Source: Bacillota bacterium (GTDB lineage Bacteria; Bacillota; Clostridia; Acetivibrionales; DTU013). Taken from it: 64,000 nucleotides of DNA. The notes beneath the pieces were generated by a model. The model did no database searches. It worked only from the letters and a program-made list of their open reading frames with translations, and had not been told where the DNA came from. A program made the translations under genes and the position numbers. The first letter of the stretch is position 1, and every line of letters starts with the position of its first letter. The DNA lies in the NCBI GenBank assembly GCA_023435925.1, contig JAEZLF010000063.1:4328-68327 (forward strand), given 5' to 3'. Below, piece by piece: positions 35,113 to 43,167 of the stretch.

Positions 35113-35457
35113 GGAGATTCCACAATGCCAACCACCCACTATAACAAACTAATCCGTGACAAAATCCCTGAAATTATTGAAAAATCCGGTAAAAAACCAA
35201 TCACAGAGATACTTGATGCCGAGGCCTATAAAAAGCACCTTGACCTAAAACTCAGCGAGGAGCTTCAAGAATATCTTAATGACGATAATATCAATGAGTT
35301 GGCTGATCTGGTTGAAGTGATTTATGCGATCCTAAAACATAAGGGTATTGAGCTGGACGATTTTGAGCAAGTTCGAAAAAGGAAGGCAGAGGAGCGGGGA
35401 GCATTTGATAAGAGGCTGTTGCTAAAAGAAGTCAGAGACTAAATCATGAGTTATTGT
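35113..35457 (+). repeat. Direct repeat, copy 1 (MazG-like gene plus start of helicase)
   Basis: This about 345-bp block recurs at 37601-37945 with high identity. It contains the whole MazG-like gene, the intergenic AATC and the first codons of the following helicase frame (ATGAGTTATTGTCAGACAG). After that point copy 1 breaks off into unrelated sequence, which stops the frame at once. Confidence 0.88.
35125..35442 (+). CDS. MazG-like nucleotide pyrophosphohydrolase, copy 1
   Basis: This is a 105-residue all-alpha protein of the small MazG-like group often labelled phosphoribosyl-ATP pyrophosphohydrolase. The conserved start is YNKLIRDKIPEIIEKSGK. The metal-binding acidic pattern is LSEELQEYL, then ELADLVEVIYAIL. 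Such enzymes hydrolyse nucleoside triphosphates to monophosphates and pyrophosphate. They are common in phages and defence islands. AAGGAGATT precedes the ATG. The protein is about 90 percent identical to the copy at 37613 (ten differences). The helicase gene that follows copy 2 is here reduced to its first six codons. Confidence 0.85.
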   Translation: MPTTHYNKLIRDKIPEIIEKSGKKPITEILDAEAYKKHLDLKLSEELQEYLNDDNINELADLVEVIYAILKHKGIELDDFEQVRKRKAEERGAFDKRLLLKEVRD

Positions 35458-35539
35458 CAGACAGCCTAATCAACAAAACAGGATGAGCTCGAAGTTTATT
35501 GTAAGAAGTACAATGAAGTGATATTGGAGGGTTTTTATA

Positions 35540-36217
35540 TTGAGCGGTTTGACAGAAAAGTATGTTCAGGATGTTTCTTTGGAATTCCTTAAAAAGTATT
35601 ATGAGGATAAGGACAAACCTGAAAAGATCTTTTGTAAAAAAGAAGTGGTGACCAAATATAAAAAGCGAAAAGGAAGAGCGGATGGGTTAATTGCTTATAA
35701 GAATGGAAATCAGATTTATACTGTGTCATTGGAAGCAAAGTCGCATAAAACATATGATACCCTGATTGCAATATATAATGATAAATTGTGGTTATTGATT
35801 GGTTTCATAGTTGCTTGCATTATTTTTGCTTTCTCCATTTTTTTACTTTGGCAGTTAAATTGGATTATCAAGATGGTTATTTCTTTATCTGTAGGGACAT
35901 TATTTGGGTTTGCAGCAATGTTTCTTATAGATGAAAAAGGATATTTGAATAGGCATGGGATTATTGAACAAGTAAGAAGATATCCTGCCAATGAACGGTG
36001 GATTGCTTTTTCATATGATGCTTATAGCTTTTTCGATAAGCAAAATGAACATGAATTAAAGATTCGTGCTAAAAGATATGGAATCGGCATCATAATTGTC
36101 AGCAAATCAAGAAAGGCTTATATTGAACTGCATGCTAAAGCAAGTAACATGAAGGGAAAAATGAATTTTCTAAAATACTATTCAGCAGCAGACAGTATTG
36201 AAAAATCTATAAATTAG
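35540..36217 (+). CDS. Membrane-anchored PD-(D/E)XK nuclease-like protein
   Basis: This is a 225-residue protein of no named family I recognise. Residues 40-70 form a nuclease-like core: Asp48 in KGRADGLIAY, then Glu65-Ala-Lys67 in TVSLEAKSHK. Two strong membrane helices follow directly (about 83-105 and 110-132), then a cytosolic domain (VRRYPANERWIAFSYDAYSF, then GIGIIIVSKSRKAYIELHAK), which itself looks like the second half of a restriction-endonuclease-like sheet. The TTG start at 35540 has TTGGAGGG upstream. A nuclease fold split by two membrane helices is known for some predicted defence effectors. It lies inside the segment bracketed by the MazG-like repeats, with the coiled-coil membrane gene next to it. 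Confidence 0.65.
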   Translation: MSGLTEKYVQDVSLEFLKKYYEDKDKPEKIFCKKEVVTKYKKRKGRADGLIAYKNGNQIYTVSLEAKSHKTYDTLIAIYNDKLWLLIGFIVACIIFAFSIFLLWQLNWIIKMVISLSVGTLFGFAAMFLIDEKGYLNRHGIIEQVRRYPANERWIAFSYDAYSFFDKQNEHELKIRAKRYGIGIIIVSKSRKAYIELHAKASNMKGKMNFLKYYSAADSIEKSIN

Positions 36218-36376
36218 TATGAGAATTGAAGAAAATATCAAAGCTGTTGTCATAACCTGTCATCTGTTATGATAATGAATAATCTATCATCAATTTATAG
36301 TTACAAATATAGACAAATTATGATATTATTAAGTATATTGATTAGTGTAAATAAGTTTATATGGGGAAGGTTCTCT

Positions 36377-37045
36377 ATGGGTAATGATGGTATTGATATT
36401 TATGAATTTGCCTATAAATTAAGCTATAAAAAAGATAAACGTAAGCTTTTCGTGATAGGGCTTGGAATTATATATTCATTTGATTTGATATTCTTCTTAA
36501 TTCTTAAAAACGTTATAAAAATAAATTCCATCATTAGTTTTCTTATTATTTTTGTATCCATCTGTACGTACCCATTTTTAATTGGGATAATAAGATCTTT
36601 CTTCCCATTTCATGAAAGAAAGATTGAAAATAAGAAGTTAGGTGAATCTTCAAAAGCTATTGAGGATGCTATAAAGAATTATTTCAATGAATCATTTGTA
36701 GATCAAAATGACATAGTATGTCGTGCAAAACAAGCGAGTGCGTATTTAATTAATACAGGAATAATTATTTCTGATTTGCAGAAAGAGATGGAAGAAAGAA
36801 ATAGAGCACTTGAGAGCTTGTTATCAACCATTGAGACAAGGAAACAAGATGCTGAGTATTACGCCCAATTAGCAGCTTTAAATGAGCAATTAGCAGCGCC
36901 CTTGATGAAAGAGATTGAAAAAGTCATAAGAAATGAGTTCGAGCTAAAAGAAAAACAAAAAAGAGTGTTTAATATTCTTATTTGGATAGTTACCTTAATT
37001 GCGGGTGGAATTGTAGGGGTATTATTTCAAATATGGTTTTCATAA
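36377..37045 (+). CDS. Membrane protein with coiled coil
   Basis: This is a 222-residue protein with two hydrophobic helices near the N-terminus (about 24-44 and 48-68), a long helical and coiled-coil region (about 90-195, SDLQKEMEERNRALESLLST) and a C-terminal membrane helix (about 203-221). I do not recognise a family. ATG 36377 follows GGGGAAGG at a good distance. The in-frame ATG at 36269 has no ribosome binding site, but choosing it would add 36 residues. It may work with the membrane nuclease-like protein upstream. That is inferred from adjacency and membrane location only. Confidence 0.6.
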   Translation: MGNDGIDIYEFAYKLSYKKDKRKLFVIGLGIIYSFDLIFFLILKNVIKINSIISFLIIFVSICTYPFLIGIIRSFFPFHERKIENKKLGESSKAIEDAIKNYFNESFVDQNDIVCRAKQASAYLINTGIIISDLQKEMEERNRALESLLSTIETRKQDAEYYAQLAALNEQLAAPLMKEIEKVIRNEFELKEKQKRVFNILIWIVTLIAGGIVGVLFQIWFS

Positions 37046-37051
37046 ATACTA

Positions 37052-37240
37052 CAAGATGTTTGGATTGATGTTGCTTTGAAAGATATAGAAGAAGCTAAAA
37101 GAAAAATTGATGAGATTCCTAAACAGCACCCGTTTGAGTTAAGATATCATGTAAATGTCGGTAAGGTAGATTGGGAGAGATGCGTTAATGTGCTGGATGG
37201 TAAGGAAAAACGTAAGTATTTGATGAATGGATGGAGATAA
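37052..37240 (+). pseudogene. 3' fragment of an unknown gene
   Basis: An open frame without start codon encodes QDVWIDVALKDIEEAKRKI, IPKQHPFELRYHVNVGKVDW and a Lys/Arg-rich end. It begins just after a stop codon and directly behind the membrane protein gene, so it is probably the tail of a truncated gene. Function unknown. Confidence 0.4.
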
Positions 37241-37262
37241 ATCGGTAGAGGGGTAAGAAAAG

Positions 37263-37493
37263 ATGGCTAAAGTTAGTAAAATAAGTAAGATTGAGAAGAA
37301 TAGGGATTCCATACATGTTGATGTTGAATGTACCTATAGCGTGTTTGAGAACTTTGGGAAGAAATATTTCCAGATAGACACATATGGTACAGAACAAAGA
37401 CAAGTGAAAAACCAACCGAGTCAGAAGATTCAGTTTGATAAAGAATTTGCAGTTCAATTAATTGATATATTAAAAAAGGAATTTAACTTGTAA
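37263..37493 (+). CDS. Small conserved protein of mobile-element type (76 aa)
   Basis: This is a 76-residue beta-rich protein (KISKIEKNRDSIHVDVECTY, then KYFQIDTYGTEQRQ, ending FAVQLIDILKKEF). It resembles a small family that is frequent in plasmids and genomic islands and is sometimes mislabelled methionyl-tRNA formyltransferase. Its function is unknown. The ATG is preceded by GGGGTAAG. It sits just before the second MazG-like copy. Confidence 0.6.
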   Translation: MAKVSKISKIEKNRDSIHVDVECTYSVFENFGKKYFQIDTYGTEQRQVKNQPSQKIQFDKEFAVQLIDILKKEFNL

Positions 37494-37600
37494 AGAGGGC
37501 TATAACTCTTTGCTCCAGATGCAACTTAGGGAAAAGAGATATGATGCTATGAGATTCTGTCCATATTATACTATGAGCACAATCATGAAAATAATCTTGA

Positions 37601-37945
37601 GGAGATTATAATATGCCCACGATCCACTACAACAAACTTATCCGCGACAAAATCCCTGAAATTATCGAAAAATCCGGCAAAAAGCCGATTACAGAAATAC
37701 TTGATGCCGAAGCCTATAAAAAGCACCTTGACCTAAAACTCAGTGAGGAGCTTCAAGAATATCTTAAAGACGATGATGTCAATGAGTTGGCCGATCTGGT
37801 TGAGGTGGTTTATGCGATCCTGAAACACAAAGGCATTGGGCTGGACGATTTTGAGCAGATCCGTAGAAAGAAGGCAGAGGAGCGGGGAGCATTTGATAAA
37901 AGGCTGCTGCTAAAAGAAGTCAAAGACTAAATCATGAGTTATTGT
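37601..37945 (+). repeat. Direct repeat, copy 2
   Basis: This is the second copy of the block at 35113-35457. Here the downstream helicase gene is intact, so copy 2 keeps the original arrangement. Confidence 0.88.
37613..37930 (+). CDS. MazG-like nucleotide pyrophosphohydrolase, copy 2
   Basis: This is a 105-residue paralogue of the protein at 35125, with conservative changes (for example NDDNINE to KDDDVNE, and VRKRK to IRRKK) and the same acidic metal-binding pattern. Most nucleotide changes are at third positions, so both copies have been under purifying selection since duplication. The stop lies 33 bases before the preferred GTG start of the nuclease-helicase, which suggests one operon. 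A nucleotide-cleaning enzyme next to a nuclease-helicase fits a defence role, as an inference. Confidence 0.85.
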   Translation: MPTIHYNKLIRDKIPEIIEKSGKKPITEILDAEAYKKHLDLKLSEELQEYLKDDDVNELADLVEVVYAILKHKGIGLDDFEQIRRKKAEERGAFDKRLLLKEVKD

Positions 37946-37963
37946 CAGACAGGGGGAGTCGGT

Positions 37964-40222
37964 GTGGAGAATGAAGTGAGGTATACAACCAGCCTTGCCA
38001 GCGTAGCAGAGGATTTATTTGTAGAATTATTCTGCGAAGCATTCGGGCCGGACAAGACACAATATCTTTCTGTGCAGCATCCCTTTGTAGATATCTACGG
38101 AAATAGAAGATACATAGATTTCGCACTTGAAAGTGATGTCTTAAAGCTTGCTATAGAGATCGATGGTGAGAGATTTCATAATCCTCAGAAGGTTTCTGGT
38201 AATAAGTACCATGATGACCTTCTGAAACAAAACAGTCTGATCTATAACGACTGGAAGGTTTACAGATGGGCATATGTTCAATTGAAAAGGCAGCGGGAAA
38301 AGGTAAAGGACGAACTATTCACTTTTGTTGGTGAAATGCCGCAGTTCAGGATGCTGGATGATTATCTGCCAAAACAGAAGGGAAAAACATTTGAACTGAA
38401 GAATCATCAGCAAGCAGCCATAGATAACCTGCAAAAGATGAGGGAGAATGGAGAAAGCATTGCACTTCTATACCATGCAACAGGGGTCGGGAAAACGGTT
38501 ACTGCCGTAAGCGATGCCCGGAAAGTAGGCAAAAGAACGTTATTCCTCGCCCACACCAGGGAGCTTGTGAAACAAGCGAAAAATACGTTTGAGAGCATTT
38601 GGACGGATAAGCAAACCGGCATGTATGTAGCGGAACAAAAAAGCGAGGATGCATACATTGTATGTGCAAGCATTCAAAGTGTTGCTCAAAACCTCGATCA
38701 TTTCAAACCGGATGACTTTGGATATGTAATTATTGATGAATGCCATCACGGTACAGCGGAGACCTATAGAAAAATATTAGGTCACTTCAAGCCGGAGTTC
38801 ACTCTTGGTTTGACTGCAACACCAGAAAGAGCGGATGGTGAAGACTTACTGGAGTTGTTTAAGAACATAGCGCACAAGCTTGATTTAAAAACTGCCGTTG
38901 AGATGGGTGAACTGTCGCCCATCCGCTGTATTCGCGTTAAAACAAATGTTGACCTGTCAACTGTTCGCATTAACGGTATTAAATATTATTCTCAGGATCT
39001 TGAAAGTAAGCTCTTTGTTCCGGAAAGAAACAGAATAATTATTGACACATACCTACAGTATGTGAAGAATAGGAAGACGGTTGTGTTTTGTGCGTCGGTG
39101 AAGCATGCAGAGGAAATTGCCGGATTATTCAGGGAAAATGGAGTGAAATGCGAAGCAGTTTCGGGAACGCTCAGAGCGTCGGAAAGAGAACGGATTCTGG
39201 AGAATTATGAAAACGGAGAAATTTATGTTCTATGCGCATGTGACCTACTGAATGAGGGATGGGACAGCCCTAAGACAGAAGTATTGCTCATGGCAAGGCC
39301 CACCATGTCTAAAACTTTGTATATGCAGCAGCTGGGACGTGGAATGAGAAAATGTGAGGGCAAGGAATATCTTATGGTATTTGATTTCATCGATAATGCG
39401 AATATGTTCAACACTCCATATTCCATCCACAGACTGTTGAATTTGAAAGAGTACAGACCTGGACAAATGGTATTGGCTCCGCAAAAGCAGCTGGAGCTTG
39501 ATAAAGATTTGCTGGCAAAAGGCGAAAAGCCTGAGGTGTATTTGGACTTTCCCATTGATGTTGCAGATTATGAACTAATCGATCTTTTTAACTGGCAGGA
39601 TGAAGTAAAGGATATGATTTCCCAGCTCGAGTTTGTCAGAATGGTAGATATTCAATCAGAGACCATTGAAAAGTACATCCGGGATAGGAAGATAAAGCCC
39701 GATCTGGAGGTTCCCGTAGGTGATAAACGCAGTTTCAAATATTTCAAGGAAGATACTGTGAAGAAATACGCATCGGAATTCAAGTGGGAACTTATAACAG
39801 CAGCCAATATGAAAGATAAATTTATGCAAATGGTTAAGACCATGGATATGAGCTTTTCTTATAAACCAGTGCTGTTAAAGGCCATGTTGGAACATGTGGA
39901 TGAAAACGGAAGAGTTCGTGTTGAAGATATCATTGACTTCTTTATAGACTTTTATGGTAACCGAAAAGATAAAGGACTTTTTGTTGAAAAGAAGTCCAGT
40001 GTATTCTGCAGGGACGGATTTACGCGAAAGGACGTAGAGCGTAATGTTTTTGCTAATCCTTTTAAAAGATTCGAAGATATGCGGTTTATGAAGCGATGCA
40101 GGGAGATTGAGTATGTTGAGTTTAATAAGCATGTGTTTAAGAAGCTGACTAAAGTGGATATGGCGTGGATTAAGGTATACTGTGATGAGAAATTGGGGGA
40201 GTATTATGGGAGATACATATGA
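37964..40222 (+). CDS. DEAD/DEAH-type helicase with N-terminal DUF559/Vsr-like nuclease domain
   Basis: This is a protein of about 752 residues. Residues 1-120 are a PD-(D/E)XK endonuclease of the Vsr/DUF559 kind (YIDFALESDVLKLAIEIDG, then HDDLLKQNSLIYNDWKVYRW). The SF2 helicase follows: Walker A HATGVGKT, DECHHG box, LGLTATPERADG, and the motif VI block QQLGRGMRKCEGKEY. The C-terminal 250 residues are unassigned. ATG 37934 is in frame, four bases after the MazG-like stop, but lacks a ribosome binding site. GTG 37964 has GGGGGAG 5 bases upstream and is preferred. The layout resembles HsdR-like translocase-nucleases without a methylase, so it could be a stand-alone nuclease-helicase defence protein. 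Confidence 0.82.
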   Translation: MENEVRYTTSLASVAEDLFVELFCEAFGPDKTQYLSVQHPFVDIYGNRRYIDFALESDVLKLAIEIDGERFHNPQKVSGNKYHDDLLKQNSLIYNDWKVYRWAYVQLKRQREKVKDELFTFVGEMPQFRMLDDYLPKQKGKTFELKNHQQAAIDNLQKMRENGESIALLYHATGVGKTVTAVSDARKVGKRTLFLAHTRELVKQAKNTFESIWTDKQTGMYVAEQKSEDAYIVCASIQSVAQNLDHFKPDDFGYVIIDECHHGTAETYRKILGHFKPEFTLGLTATPERADGEDLLELFKNIAHKLDLKTAVEMGELSPIRCIRVKTNVDLSTVRINGIKYYSQDLESKLFVPERNRIIIDTYLQYVKNRKTVVFCASVKHAEEIAGLFRENGVKCEAVSGTLRASERERILENYENGEIYVLCACDLLNEGWDSPKTEVLLMARPTMSKTLYMQQLGRGMRKCEGKEYLMVFDFIDNANMFNTPYSIHRLLNLKEYRPGQMVLAPQKQLELDKDLLAKGEKPEVYLDFPIDVADYELIDLFNWQDEVKDMISQLEFVRMVDIQSETIEKYIRDRKIKPDLEVPVGDKRSFKYFKEDTVKKYASEFKWELITAANMKDKFMQMVKTMDMSFSYKPVLLKAMLEHVDENGRVRVEDIIDFFIDFYGNRKDKGLFVEKKSSVFCRDGFTRKDVERNVFANPFKRFEDMRFMKRCREIEYVEFNKHVFKKLTKVDMAWIKVYCDEKLGEYYGRYI

Positions 40223-40351
40223 CTATGTCATGCAAAGGTGAACCAATAAAGCTGCATCAGGTTCAATATAACAGCCTGTGTTTGCAATCAATGGGATTAA
40301 GGATATTGATGAGCCCAATGGAGTACTGAAACGTGGTGGAGGTGTATTTTT

Positions 40352-40960
40352 ATGTCGAAGATATCAACATCAGCAGATACTAAGAAAAACACTTTGGATA
40401 GATATGAAGCACTAAAAACATTAGTGGTTGATAGAAAAACTCAGTTTGACAGGCTTATTGCGTTTATGGAAAATGAGACAACTTGGCTGACTTCGCCGGC
40501 GAGTACGAAGTACCACCTTTGTAAAGAAGGTGGATTGCTTGAGCATTCTGTCAACGTTGCTGAATCCATGTTAAAGATCAGAGAAGCATTAGCTCCGGAA
40601 ATCAGTGAAGAGAGCTGCGTTATTGTATCTTTAATTCATGACCTGGGGAAGGTTGGAATGCCTGGGAATCCACAATATCTGATTAATGAACCGTCAGAGA
40701 AACAGCTAAAGTACGGATACAAGCCCGATGCACCATACAGGTTTAATAAAGATCTCACTTATTTGAGTGTGCCCATCAGGAGTCTTTTCCTGGCTTCGAA
40801 ATATATAGACCTAACAGAACAAGAGGTACAAGCCATTGTTTATCATGATGGACAATATGTAGAGGACAATCGATCAGTTGCTAAAAATGAGGAACCGCTG
40901 ACATTACTGTTGCAATATGCAGATAGCTGGAGCGGGTTTGTGGCGGAAAAGGAAAGGTGA
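40352..40960 (+). CDS. HD domain phosphohydrolase, mobile-element type
   Basis: This is a 202-residue protein. Metal-binding residues are His in GGLLEHSVNV, His-Asp in LIHDLGKVG, a late His in IVYHDGQYV and Asp in LQYADSWS. It belongs to the same small family as the gene at 56276 and the relic at 41617 (shared WLTSPASTKYHL / FFTAPASTRYHG block). HD proteins cleave phosphomonoesters or cyclic and poly-phosphate nucleotides. This subfamily is common in phages and islands and its substrate is unknown. GGAGGTG precedes the ATG. Between the helicase stop and this gene a short relic (GIKDIDEPNGVLKRGG) is visible. Confidence 0.8.
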   Translation: MSKISTSADTKKNTLDRYEALKTLVVDRKTQFDRLIAFMENETTWLTSPASTKYHLCKEGGLLEHSVNVAESMLKIREALAPEISEESCVIVSLIHDLGKVGMPGNPQYLINEPSEKQLKYGYKPDAPYRFNKDLTYLSVPIRSLFLASKYIDLTEQEVQAIVYHDGQYVEDNRSVAKNEEPLTLLLQYADSWSGFVAEKER

Positions 40961-40967
40961 GACACTG

Positions 40968-41114
40968 TGCAAATTGACTTTATAGATTTTTCTTAGGATG
41001 AAAGAAATAGAGTATTAGCTACTTTAAGGTTGTTTGGAACACAGACAGCATTGGAAATATTCTTGAGCATCGCTAAAAAGCCATTGGCATTTCAGAGAGT
41101 AAGACATTTAGATT
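40968..41114 (+). pseudogene. Decayed N-terminal gene fragment with in-frame TAG
   Basis: One frame reads QIDFIDFS, a TAG stop, then DERNRVLATLRLFGTQTALE and further to a stop at 41114. The WIDFS..(E/D)R..V pattern is reminiscent of the start of DUF6361-type proteins, but the match is weak. The gene is clearly broken. Confidence 0.3.
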
Positions 41115-41185
41115 GATCAATGTTCTATACTGTTCGAAACTGAACTAAGCAGATCTGAATATGTGATATTGGAGGTCTTGTTGAA

Positions 41186-41239
41186 ATGAATGAGCGTTAT
41201 TTGACTAAATCGAGGTTTATTGCCGGAGAGTGTTATTGA
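41186..41239 (+). pseudogene. Start of a lost gene (LTKSRF motif)
   Basis: After TTGGAGG the frame MNERYLTKSRFIAGECY stops. YLTKSRF..G..C is the typical start of DUF2779 PD-(D/E)XK proteins, so this may be the stump of such a gene. The assignment is tentative. Coding-like sequence continues out of frame (EEYKHCIQEILEQYP). Confidence 0.35.
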
Positions 41240-41400
41240 AGAATATAAGCACTGCATACAGGAGATTTTGGAGCAATATCCATAATCGTGTCATAGTCCG
41301 TTTTATTGTACACACTATTTGACACAATGGGTGAAACAGGAAATCTACCAGCCGTGATGAATGTTATACGAGACCCTGAATATGAGAAGCTGAATGATGA

Positions 41401-41595
41401 ATGAGCAAGAATAAAAATCAACTTGCCGAACTTATTGAAGACAGGGACGATACTGTCAGTGCAAGATTCATGGATACAAGAAAGCTTATATATGGAATTG
41501 TGCAGGATAGGGAAAAGGAAGGAAACTGGCTCAAGATGCGCAAAGATATATTTGAAGTATTAGATTGCCGCCTTAATGTACAGGATATTTTATAA
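41401..41595 (+). CDS. Short protein or C-terminal gene fragment (64 aa)
   Basis: This is a 64-residue frame (MSKNKNQLAELIEDRDD...REKEGNWLKMRKDIFEVLD) whose ATG overlaps the stop of a preceding 25-codon frame (MGETGNLPAVMNVIRDPEYE). The composition looks like real coding sequence, but both pieces look like the end of a larger lost gene split by a frameshift. I do not recognise the family. Confidence 0.35.
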   Translation: MSKNKNQLAELIEDRDDTVSARFMDTRKLIYGIVQDREKEGNWLKMRKDIFEVLDCRLNVQDIL

Positions 41596-41616
41596 AATTA
41601 TTTATGGGGTGTTGAA

Positions 41617-41772
41617 ATGGCGCAGTATTTAGTTGAACGATACTCAGAAATGATAAAAAGTATTGATAAAGCAAATTTGAGAATACGAAATGAAAACAAT
41701 AAGCGAAAATGAGACCTCCTGGCTTACTTCCCCTGCGAGTACAAAATTTCATTTATGGAAGGGGAATCTGTA
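41617..41772 (+). pseudogene. Frameshifted relic of an HD-domain gene
   Basis: A good start (GGGGTG before ATG 41617) leads to MAQYLVERYSEMIKSIDKAN, then the frame breaks. A second frame shows SENETSWLTSPASTKFHLWK, nearly identical to the block in the intact HD protein at 40352, and is cut off by the next gene. It is therefore the remaining 5' part of a second HD gene. Confidence 0.6.
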
Positions 41773-42756
41773 ATGGACTTTCAATTAAAACAAGAGGTGA
41801 TACAAAGTGAACTTTTTAAAGGTAAATGTGGAGGGCAATTTAACTCTGCTGAATATCCTTATGTCTTAAGAGAAGAACATAGAAAAGAAAACTTATATAC
41901 AGATATTGCTGATAGTGCTATAAAGTATTTTAAAGAAAATAGAATTGTTTGGTGGCGAGGTAAAGACGGTTTACCTACCAACCATACATTATCTTCACAA
42001 GTTGCATGTCTCAATCATCTATTTTGGATAAGAGACAATCAAAAAGCTGCGACAAGCGTTTTAAAGCAGATAGACAAGGATTTCGTTACGATAAAGTTTC
42101 CAAATTCAGATTTAAATTCAGAGAATTATGTTGAATTTGAATTAAATGGATATGATAAAAGTCAGGGGAACTTACTAGGCGAGAAAGGAAGTGCCAGAGG
42201 GGCAAACACAACGTCTATCGATGCGGCAATGTTGGCTATGAAAGATAATAAAATTATACTAATATTTATTGAATGGAAATATGTTGAACATTACCATAGG
42301 AGAATAGATGCACTGAAAGCTGAACCCAAATATGAAGTTCAAAAAAAGACATATAAGAATCTTCTGTTAAGTGATGATAGCCCAATTATCCTAGATAAAA
42401 TAAGAAATAAATTGAACCTGGATTTTGATTTGGCTTATCAGAAATTTTCTGTAGAGCCGTTCTATCAGTTAATGCGACAAACCTTGCTGGCTTGGAGATT
42501 GAGCTGTGTAAAAAGGTATGGAGCAGAAGACTATCTACATATTCATGTTATTCCTAAAGATAACAAAAAGCTATTGCTATGCAAAACTTCTCCTGAAATC
42601 ACTGAAGGGTATAGCGATATTCGATCTGCATGGGCAGCACAACTTAAAAATCCAGCAAAGTATATACATATGGATCCATCTGAGTTAATTGGACATGCAG
42701 CTTTTGAGTACAACAAGGGTTTATATGAGTATTTGAACAATAGATACTGGAGATGA
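41773..42756 (+). CDS. PD-(D/E)XK restriction-endonuclease-like protein (PGN_0703-like)
   Basis: This is a 327-residue protein. The nuclease core is seen as Asp150 in TTSIDAAMLA and Glu167-Trp-Lys169 in LIFIEWKYVEHY, preceded by the GSARGANTTSID turn. It resembles the PGN_0703 group of predicted restriction enzymes. The assignment to that group is from memory of the motif order and moderately sure. ATG 41773 follows GGAAGGGGAA. An in-frame ATG at 41755 overlaps the HD relic and lacks a ribosome binding site. No methyltransferase is adjacent, so if active it may target modified DNA or need partners elsewhere. Confidence 0.65.
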   Translation: MDFQLKQEVIQSELFKGKCGGQFNSAEYPYVLREEHRKENLYTDIADSAIKYFKENRIVWWRGKDGLPTNHTLSSQVACLNHLFWIRDNQKAATSVLKQIDKDFVTIKFPNSDLNSENYVEFELNGYDKSQGNLLGEKGSARGANTTSIDAAMLAMKDNKIILIFIEWKYVEHYHRRIDALKAEPKYEVQKKTYKNLLLSDDSPIILDKIRNKLNLDFDLAYQKFSVEPFYQLMRQTLLAWRLSCVKRYGAEDYLHIHVIPKDNKKLLLCKTSPEITEGYSDIRSAWAAQLKNPAKYIHMDPSELIGHAAFEYNKGLYEYLNNRYWR

Positions 42757-42773
42757 AAAGGAGAAATAACTAT

Positions 42774-43001
42774 TAAATGTAAAATCGGGAATTTCTATGG
42801 TTGCCTCTAGGCAGAGTTATCGGAGATGCTTTGGGGTATTCGGTAGAGTTTATGAGTATTGGTGAAATAAAGGATAGGTTTGGAGCCGAGGGGATAACCG
42901 ATTTGCTTTGCGATAAGGTGAGTGGCAAGGCAATTATATCGGATGATACACAGATGACGATGTTTACTGTTGGAAGGTATTCTGTGGGCGGATATGCGTG
43001 A
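42774..43001 (+). pseudogene. Truncated, frameshifted ADP-ribosylglycohydrolase
   Basis: The sequence reads NFYGCL, loses one base at CTCTAGGC (42806-42813), and continues LGRVIGDALGYSVEF, GEIKDRFGAEGIT, then GKAIISDDTQMTMFT. This is the classic N-terminus of the DraG/ARH family that removes ADP-ribose from proteins. It stops at 43001 where about 200 more residues should follow. The region 43002-43167 holds another short coding-like remnant (EEFAVILHVFSSHIKDGSTL) but no gene. Confidence 0.8.
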
Positions 43002-43167
43002 ATAGGAAAGAGGAATTTGCAGTTATCCTGCATGTGTTTTCTTCTCATATCAAAGATGGCTCTACACTCAGACAGGTAGATTAGCAAGTAAAGGCAACTT
43101 TGGATTGTTGAAAGAGAAAGCTGTTGTATAGTTGAATTACATCAATAGATAAAATGGGGGGAGTAAA

